Shown here in pieces: positions 55,716 to 64,000 of a stretch of 64,000 nucleotides of DNA. Below the pieces are notes generated by a model, which saw only the letters and a list, made by a program, of their open reading frames with translations, did no database searches and had not been told where the DNA came from. How positions within the stretch are numbered: the stretch's first letter is position 1; every line of letters starts with the position of its first letter. The stretch comes from Mortierella sp. BCC40632 (Eukaryota; Mortierellomycota; Mortierellomycetes; Mortierellales; Mortierellaceae), in NCBI GenBank assembly GCA_011634665.1, contig WAEK01000002.1:2438501-2502500 (forward strand). Direction: 5' to 3'. Made by a program: the position numbers and the translations under genes.

Positions 55716-58700
55716 CTAATTTATATCCTTGGTCACTCCTGCCTGGTGAGCAAGCTGACTAAACAGGGATGTCTCTCTACTGAGCAACTCTGCAGGCGGA
55801 TCGAATTCCTGGACGCGCCCCTTGTCCATGACCAGGACCTTATCCGAATCCATGATTGTCTTGATCCGATGCGCAATCGTCAAGATAGTTCTATCTTTAA
55901 ACTCTTGACGGATCGTCTTTTGGATCAAAGCATCGGTCTGGACATCTACTGCTGCTGTCGCCTCGTCCAAGACCAGGACCTTAGTCTTGCGGAGTAAGGC
56001 CCGTGCAAGGCACACCAACGATCTTTGACCGACCGAAAAATTGTCGCCATTTTGAACCATCTCAAACATGAGGCCACCTTTTAGCGACATGACATGCTCC
56101 TTCAAATGGGCACGCTCGAGTGCTTCCCAGAGATCTAGATCCGAATGCTCCCCGAACGGATCAAGGTTATCGCGCACGGTCCCTGCAAAGAGAGTTGGGT
56201 CCTGAGGGATGATTGCAAGATGTTGTCTGAGATCTCGTAAACCCATCGTAGAAATATCGATCCCATCAATCTCGATAGAACCACCACTTTCCTGATTCTG
56301 ATTACTAATTGCGTCTCCGTTTGACCGCTGCCTCTCTTCGCGAATGGCAAGGATTTCTTCTACCGTCATTTTCTCTGTCGAGGGGTCACTCGCCAGAGCC
56401 CAAAAACTGTCTGCTGCTTCAATGATTCGAAAAAGAGCCAGTGTCAGCGAAGATTTTCCAGCCCCAGTCCTACCAACGATGCCCACCTTCTCGGATGGCT
56501 GAATCTCAAAGGATAAATCTTTGACGACTAGATCCAGTCCCTCACGATAACGAGCTGAATAGTTTTTAAAGGTCACTCGACCCTGCTGAGGCCATCCCTC
56601 TGGACGATGGGCTCCTGTCTCCATCGGTGCTTCTGTTGGTTTTTCGATATACTCCTGTACTCTTTCGACTGAGACTAAGAGATTCTGTACCTCGCTGACA
56701 GACCGGACAATGTAGTTGATAAAGACGATCATGTTGGAAGAATAGCTCAAGGACAGTCCTACCAGACTGGCATCCAAGGTCCCAGCACTGAACACAGCCA
56801 ACGATGCCGCAGTAAAGACTGTGGCGGACCCCAGGATCTCGAGTCGTATTTGAAGCCAACGATTATCAAGCGCGTACGCGTTCTGTCGAACTACAACTAC
56901 GTCCGCAATGTCATCGTTTTTGCGGGTCAATTGGTCTTGAAGACCTGAGATGGCACGGATGGAAGAGACACCGGCTAGGGATTCGCTAAAATTTTGGTAG
57001 AGAGGTGACTTGGAGACAGACAGTAGACGCTTGAGTGAACCTGAAGAGCGGATAAAATAATCCTGAATCACCAGATAGGTCACTGCAAGAGGGGGGACTG
57101 CGATCAGGAAGAGTGGGGTTGAGTATACGACGACGATCAGGGTGCCAAAGATCACTACAGAGAATGTTAAAAGATAATTGAACTCGGAAGGTAACCGGTC
57201 GTCGACCGAGTTAATGTCAGAAGAAAAACGATTGACAATTCGACCCATCCTATGGAAGCGACCAGAAAAAAAAATAGAATGATAGAAAGAACTCTTCTCG
57301 TTAGAGGAAGACAAAATTGATCGACAGGAATGCTACAAAAAAAAAAAAAGGTGACCTTACGGTGTGGTGTCAAAAAAGCTCATTGGTAACCGGAGGACAC
57401 GAGTCAAGAGTTGGTTGTGGATGACTACTGAAGCCCGAAGCCCACAAACGACCCAGATAAGGCGTTTGACGACAATATCCAAAAGCATGTACAAGACAAC
57501 CAAGGACCCATATCCCAGAAGGTAAAATGCAACAGGTCGTGGTGGTTGATGTTCTAGTTCTCGTTCTTGGGTATCCCTCATCCAGAACCTGAGCCAAAAA
57601 TTGGACGAGATTTGTGCGGCCTGTGATAAAATCGCAAATAGGAAACAAATACACACGTTACGATAGGATCTATTTGGATGAGCAAAAAAAAAAAAAAAAG
57701 TCTGTCGGTTAGTTGAGTGCGAATAGAGCGGTTCACACAGGAGGTGGGTCAGAGGTAGATGGAATGATGGCTTTCTTGGGTTTTTTTTTTCACTTACGCT
57801 GCTTTGAAGTAGGTTTTCATGACACCCCAGCCAACCTTTCCACTTTCCATCTTTTCGTCCACGACTAATTCGCCGCGTTTCGAGTGAGTTCCTGCTTCGT
57901 TCATCTCCTCAGAAATCGTTGTAATTTCGCTCATTTCGCTCTCTGACCCGTTGTCCTCGTTGTCCTCATTGTCCTGCTGAGCATTTGTACCACTACTATC
58001 GCCCGTCATGAACGTTCCATATTGGTCGTTAGAAACAGCACTCCTCTGTCTTGAACGGTGCGACGCCTTCTTCCTCGACGTTGAGTATTCTGTAATTAGT
58101 TGGTAAAAGGTACTGTGAGCCTCCATTAACTCATGGTATCCACCTTGCTCAGCGATTTGTCCGTCTCTGAGAATAATGATCCTATCAACATGCTCAAGAT
58201 GATGAGTGCCATGGGTCACTAATATTCTAGTCTTGTCTTTGAGGAGACCCTCAGGTCCGATCAGATTCTGCCAAAGGTGTTGGTCTACATGTGCATCTAC
58301 GGCACTGAGCGGATCGTCAAAGAGGTAGATGTCTGCATCCTGATACGCTGCTCGTGCAAGAGAGACTCGTTGTTTCTGTCCACCTGAGAGATTAATCCCT
58401 CGCTCTCCAATCTCGGTTTGATCTCCAGCAGGAAGCATCTGAAAATCGGGGACAAGCCCAGATGCCAGAATAATCCGTTTGTATTTTTCTTGATCATAGT
58501 GCTTTCCCAAGAGAATGTTGTCTCGAACCGTAGCATTGATAATCCATGCTTGCTGGGGTACATAAGCAATATCTCCATAGATAGAGACACCTCCATGTAG
58601 CTTATACATTTCACCCATGACTGCATAAAGAAGCGAGGATTTCCCTTGTCCAATTCTACCCACGATCGCTGTCAAACTTCCGTCGTAAATCTTGAGGTTG

Positions 58701-61116
58701 ATATCTAGCAAAGTGGGCTTTACGGCTTGCAGATCGTCATGTATCGCAGAGAGGAGTGGCTGACGTTCGTTTTCTTCTAATGCCAAAGGTTCTCGCGGCC
58801 TCTCCCATGAGAATGTTCCTTGGTCGATCCAAAGCGCTAGTGGCAATGACGAGTCGGGATCCAATGGCTGTTGGTCGTGACTGAATTTCTGGATGGCCTC
58901 CGAGTCGATCTCTTCCTTCAATAAGAATTCTTGGATACGCTCCATTGAAACGGTGACAGCAATGGTCCTAAAGATCATCTGAGAGACGATACCAAGTGGG
59001 CGATTCATCAAATTGAAAACGGCGATGCTGACAAAGATGATCTCTGGATCCATCTTTCCTGGGGTCATATTAGGCCCTCCCATGGTCGCGTAGACTGCAA
59101 AGGTTGTCAGGGCCACAAGCATAGTGATAGAAGAGTAGACAATCATTAAGAACGAGCGAATGATAACCAGAGACTTTAGTTCCGTGAGTTCCTTAGATCG
59201 GATGGCGTCAATCTTTTTTCGAAATGGGATCTCCCTTTAAACGAGAGGGGAAAGAAAGGGTAATTAGTAAGAAAAGGAGATGGTTCCCAAGAGTCTTCAT
59301 TCTCATTTCTCTTCTACCCATTCCCTGCCCGATCTGGTATACAAAGACACAAACACACATACCAGCAATAGAGCTTGACAATCTTGATATTAGACAAAAC
59401 CTCTGCCATGGCTCTAAGACGACTATCCATCCACTTTAGATTTTTCTCTTGAAGTGCGCTCATCATTTTCCCCATCTTTGCTTGGAAAGGAATGACGATC
59501 GCAAATATGCCAAGACCAGTAAAGATGGACCATCCCAGTAATTGATATACTATGGTGTTGAGAAGTCGAGTATTTTGGGTTGTGAATAAAGAGAGAATTG
59601 CCCCGCGCATCCTCACGAGTCTCCAGTGAGCGAACAAAACAAATAAAAAAGAGCACACTTACACAAAACAATGGCTAGGAACAACTCAATTGGGACAGTT
59701 ACGAGAGGAGGCAAGAACATGGAGGCCTCTATCCAACGCTCTGCATCCACAGACATGAGGTTGGTAATATCCCCCAGAGTGCATTGTTGTCGTGCATGGG
59801 GTGAGAGCTTCATCGCCTTTCTGTAAATCATAGCCACAGTTGCCGCGCGTGCCCTGATACCAAAGTCCATATTGCCTTGAAACGCAACGCTAAGGCAAAG
59901 GGTTGTTGCAATGCTGAAAAAGGCCATCGCCCCTGCAATGGCGAATCCTATTCTGCGTGGTGGAGGCTCAACTCCTTTCCGGACCGATTCAGCATACTCA
60001 TCAATGAACCTGAGAAGATACTTGAATAACATCGGAGGTATATAGATAAAGGTAAAGCCCAGGAATCGAAACAGCATCATCCAGAAAATATCTTTTCTAT
60101 ACGCTTTTAATGCGGCCTTGAGGAACCAAGGAGATCGCTTTGCCGTAGCGCTGTCAGCTACCTCCTTGTCCCACGAAGCCGAGATTCGCTCATGGTTCAC
60201 ACCTGTCATGAGTCGGGCTGGTGTTGTATGTTCGAGGTCGTCTCCCGTCAGGGGTCGTTTTGCTCCCAAGGAGACAATACGCTGAAAGTGGTGATAGGAA
60301 ACACGCGAGAAGAGGTTACTCAGCTCTTGATCACTCATCTTTTGGTTCTCGCGAGCCAGTCGTTGGACTCTTGTCCGACCCCGTGGGAATGCTTCCACAA
60401 AAAACGCCGCCGAGACAATTATGATATAAATGACCAAAGAACGGCAGGCAAGAGCGATCGAAGCAACCTCGGGATGATCCTGGGGGTCCTTGTCGATGGA
60501 AGTCATATCCTGATACAGGATGTAGAGGGCAATGACCGAAGTGGTGAGAGTGACAATATAATACACGAATAACGTATCGGAGGAACGCACTGTATATCGG
60601 TGCTCAGACTTATTAAGTTCTGCTGCGAAGACCTAGGCAGCAAAAGTTGACCGTGAGTAAAAACGCCTTTCCCTGATGCCTTTTATGACTATTGTTTCCG
60701 ATTATTCAGTATTCACTGGCGTTTACCCATGCGAGAGCCATTAAGCTTATACTAGGCATAAAGTGGTCTGGCGGGAGCTTGGTCGACGAAGTTCCATACA
60801 ATCCAATAAGGAAGAGCGAGGCACCACTCATTAAGAGTTGGGTGGGCCAGAATATCCAGTTCGTTCGACCATAGCCATGGGGCACCCCATTGTCCCTGAG
60901 CCATTGGTTCCGAATCATAAATGCTATACAAGCTACAATTGCTGGCCCGCCAAGCAGGGTGAAGTATCCTCCGTGGGTCTTCAGCCATGATATCATAGTC
61001 TGAATAGGGTCTACACTATCTCCAGCCCGGACAGAGTTATCGAGATGGTCAAGAGAGACCAAACTGTTTAGCCCAAACAGGCTTCCTGATACCTGGGATG
61101 AGGACATGGGGAGCAT
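55716..61116 (-). CDS. ABC transporter, subfamily C (MRP/YCF1-like), full length with TMD0
   Basis: ATP-driven pump for conjugates, metals or drugs, probably vacuolar. Six exons, 61116-60727, 60632-59663, 59549-59363, 59234-57798, 57669-57361 and 57249-55716, join in phase to 1608 aa. Order: an N-terminal hydrophobic TMD0 of several helices, TMD1, NBD1, TMD2, NBD2. NBD1: Walker A GRIGQGKSSLL, signature LSGGQKQRVSLARA, Walker B IYLFDDPLSAVD with Asp in the catalytic Glu position, as expected for the degenerate ABCC site. NBD2: Walker A GRTGAGKSSL, degenerate signature FSVGQRSLVCLARA, Walker B VLVLDEATAAVD with Glu, and the H-loop in TIAHRI. A ~45-residue acidic insertion sits between NBD2 Walker A and SIEIDGIDIS. 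The linker after NBD1 is Ser/Asp/Glu-rich, a usual phosphorylation site. Substrate cannot be assigned. Confidence 0.92.
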
Positions 61117-61130
61117 GCTGGAGGGGCTGG

Positions 61131-61161
<31 letters not shown>

Positions 61162-62120
61162 GGGAGAAGGAGAGATGAAGAATGCCGAGAAGAAGGGGAT
61201 CGTCAACCTTTTATATAACTGCGCCGCGCCGCGCGTGACTCGTCTTGTATCATTCTCTGGCGCAGAGCCAGCAATGAGCAAATAGCCCAGGGCGCAAATC
61301 CGCCACGTAGTGAGCTGGGAATTTGCCCACACGTGCGACGTGGGTGATGGAGATAGAGTATAAGGACATGAATGGCCAAAGTGACAATAGGGCAGTTGCC
61401 CTGGTTTCCATGGACTCTGTATGCCCAAATGGGGTCATGTTAACAAGGGAAACAAAGTTCCCAGAGCACAAATCCTCTGTCGCCGCTCAGACCAACACTG
61501 CCAGTTCCTCTCTTTACGAATGACATTCCGCTAATCTACTGATCCTGAAAGGCGTGGAAGCGTGCCCTGATGTTTGGTCATGGGAAACCTATCCTTCTTC
61601 GTTTCTTTCTCTCCCTTTGTCCAAGATTAAGTAAGCACGATTTAAGTTGACGACACAAGGTTCTGATGCCAACGCCAATACAACCATAGTGTAACTAGAG
61701 CACTGTGATCGCACTGTTGTCAACAAGGAGACACAAATTGAGTTCTTGAACAACTGTGGCATGGCACAGGAAGTGCTTCTGCTCCCTTTCTCCCTTCTCC
61801 CCCTTTTTTTTTCGGCAATCCACCTCTCCTTTTAAAAAGTCACCGCCCGCTAAACTGCTAATTGCAGACTATGGACTCTGGTCGGCTTTGTAGACTCTAC
61901 AGTGGACTGAGATGAGACTCTTTTGACGGCGATACTTTGGATCAATGGACTCGCCGCACGTCCCAAGATCGGGAACAGGTCTCCTCAAATAGAGATCATC
62001 CATTGGAGGAGCGACTAGCTGACTACCCCGACCTACCAAGCCTAGTCCATCGCAAAGCAACGCCCCTTTGGTTGTTTTTGCTCTATCTTTATCCCATCCT
62101 CTTTTTCTTCCCTCTCCCTT

Positions 62121-62159
<39 letters not shown>

Positions 62160-62502
62160 TCAGTTGAGTTGATTACATATGGTTTATTTAGCCGAAGCGT
62201 ATTCGAATGGAGGGTTCCGTATTACAGGAAGAGCCAATTTGTAGACCAAAGGTAAAAATCGATCTACTGAAACGAAGGAAGGAATGAAAAAGGTACACCA
62301 GATCGTTCGAGAGTCTCGTGGATAGGACCCTCATGTCAAAGAGAAACCGCCCAAAAAAATAAAATGAGCATAGCAGAAGGTACAAAACCCCTCTCCCATC
62401 TCTCCCTCTCCCCTCTCCTCCCCATCTCTCTCTCTCTCTGCCTGTAATTCGAAACAATACATTGTTGCCAGCAAAAAAAAAAGGTTTATTGAATGGGAAG
62501 GG
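61117..62502. other. Promoter region of the ABC transporter and 3' flank of glyoxalase II
   Basis: No gene. Includes a purine-rich block just upstream of the ABC start (61131-61190) and a (CT)n tract near 62122-62161. Open frames here carry no family motif. Confidence 0.5.
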
Positions 62503-63020
62503 TCAAAAGTTGTTCTTCAACTCTCGGAGAACATGCATCACATCTATAGGATCGGACTTGCCAGTGAATGCCTGAAGTGTTGGCTCGCTATTATGTTTCA
62601 TAGACAAGGTACAGAAGGAAGAAAAAAAAAAAGACATGAGGTCAGTAGAATGTTCTTTCTCTCATGACCTTTTTTTTTAAGGAAAAAAAAAAAAGTCCGA
62701 CTTACTTGACGCGGAGGAAAGGATTGCACAGCAACTCCTCGCCAATAGTTCCTGGAATAGTCATCTTTACATTCTCGCTCATGACCCACTGAAGTTTCTG
62801 GATAACATGTTGATTATCTGGCTCGACGTGGTGTGCGAACTGGAGGTTGGCCTTGGTGTACTCGTGACCACAATAGACCTTGGTCTCGACAGGTAGAGTG
62901 GCCAGGATATGGAGCAGACTGTTGTACATATCTGCTGCTGTACCCTCGAAAAACCGTCCGCAGCCACCTATTTGAACATTAAAAAGATAGGAGAGAAAAG
63001 GATAGATAGGTACAGATAAC

Positions 63021-63108
<88 letters not shown>

Positions 63109-63586
63109 AGAGTGATTAGCGATAGTTTCTCAGAGATCGGGCTGCATCTGGACTGGTGTGAGCCTAATGCGAACAAGCTCTGGCCTGAATGAGTGAGTAT
63201 GATCTACTTACTGAGGAAGAGAGTATCGCCAGTGAAAACAGCCCGATCGGGACCATCCCTAGCATAATAGCTAACACTGCCTTTGGTATGGCAGTGAGTC
63301 CAAAGGGCCTGGATGGTGAGTGATCCGATCTTGAACTCTTCCTTGTCCTTGACAACATAGTTGATCTCAGGGATACGTGCATCGGCACCAAAGACGGCCA
63401 AGCCAGGCTTCTTTGATATCAACTCGATGTTTCCTCCGGCATGATCCCAGTGGTGATGTGTACAGAGGACCGAGGTAAGTTTGGCGCCGAGGTGTTGCAG
63501 GATGTGCATCAGTTTCTGAGGATCGACAGGGTCGACCACTGCAGCTTCTGAGGTCTTTTCATCGAGGATGATATAAGAGTAGTTGT
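62503..63586 (-). CDS. Hydroxyacylglutathione hydrolase (glyoxalase II), 3' part
   Basis: Second enzyme of the methylglyoxal detoxification pathway; hydrolyses S-D-lactoylglutathione to D-lactate and glutathione, using a binuclear metal centre of the metallo-beta-lactamase fold. Exons 63586-63212, 62967-62706 and 62587-62503 join in phase. The zinc motif reads THHHWDHAGG, followed by the metal-ligand positions in WTHCHTKGSVSYY, FTGDTLF and GCGRFFEG, then VYCGHEY with the substrate-binding Tyr and KANLQFA. Ends EPTLQAFTG ... LKNNF. The first exon begins mid-codon at the conserved DNY motif and no upstream exon with a start is present up to 64000, so the 5' end lies outside the window or more than 400 bp upstream. 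An (GA)n tract fills much of the first intron. Confidence 0.93.
63023..63104 (-). repeat. (GA)n microsatellite inside a glyoxalase II intron
   Basis: About 40 units, reading as a long pyrimidine tract upstream of the 3' splice site in the transcript sense. Confidence 0.9.
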
Positions 63587-64000
63587 CTAAGTTGAGCAAT
63601 CAGAGGCCGAGTGCATATGAAAGAAGGTAAAAAAGAAAAATAATAGTGAGCACACGCGTCAGTCGTGCATGGTGGGAGGCGGTGCGGAGGGTAAAGGAAA
63701 AGAAGAGAAAGAGAGAGAAAGAGAGAGAAAAAGAAAAGGAGAAAAGAAAAAAAAAAAAGAGGGTGCTAACCAAAAGAACAAGAAACAAGAGATGGAGATT
63801 GAAGAGAGAGAGAGAGAGAGAAAGAGATAGAGAGACTGGAGGCAGAGTGGGACTAATGGACTAACGGGATACGAATCTTTTGGTTTTTTGTCCCAAAGAA
63901 GAAGCACTCCTCGGTCGTCACACACACACAGCACATCAACACGCTCCTTCACACCACACACCCTTCGCACACTCCCCAGCCCGACATCCCCATTCACTAC
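63587..64000. other. Intron or upstream flank of glyoxalase II
   Basis: Purine-rich on the plus strand with no exon recognised. Could be the first intron of glyoxalase II continuing off the window. Confidence 0.5.

Overview
This window is nuclear DNA from a filamentous fungus. The genes have short GT-AG introns, AATAAA polyadenylation signals and single-gene transcription units. The gene content (Ndt80/PhoG regulator, PL14 lyase, 14-TM MFS exporter, ABCC pump, a recognisable CENP-P) and the habit of very long A/T and GA tracts in introns and spacers suggest an early-diverging fungus such as Mortierellomycota. That placement is inference.

Layout. From 1 to 22.3 kb is ordinary gene space: an Ndt80-like transcription factor (2996-6974, +), a TPX2-like spindle protein (7987-11338, +), a kelch-repeat single-pass membrane protein with a long Arg-Asp cytoplasmic tail (11710-14864, -), the CAAX protease RCE1 (16242-17734, -), a CENP-P kinetochore subunit (18420-20222, -) and a secreted PL14 lyase (20921-22252, +). 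From 50.5 to 64 kb gene space resumes: an MFS exporter (50515-52590, +), an F-box protein (53448-55691, +), a full-length ABCC transporter (55716-61116, -) and the 3' part of glyoxalase II (62503-63586, -). I rebuilt exon structures by matching splice phases. All complete genes close in frame.

Between them, 22.3-50.5 kb is a transposon island. Its core is a three-level nest of LTR retrotransposons, resolved from LTR pairs and target-site duplications. Element A (26981-46404, +) is a Ty3/gypsy element whose 375-bp LTRs look identical; it ends 25 bp upstream of a tRNA-Ala(CGC) gene. Element B copy 1 (30824-36039, -) sits in A between RNase H and integrase. Element C (37234-45669, LTR sense -) sits inside A's integrase. 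Element B copy 2 (39404-44608, -) sits inside C. B is a chromodomain-bearing gypsy element with 183-bp LTRs. C has LTRs of about 372 bp but no reverse transcriptase or integrase. Instead it carries, antisense to its own LTR promoter, an intron-containing gene of unknown function whose stop codon lies in the LTR. This is the most novel object in the window.

On either side of the nest are decayed coding remnants (22.8-26.7 kb) and a gene-free stretch rich in simple repeats (46.5-50.5 kb). Many reading-frame breaks in the young elements fall in homopolymers and differ between near-identical copies, so at least some may be assembly indels rather than decay.
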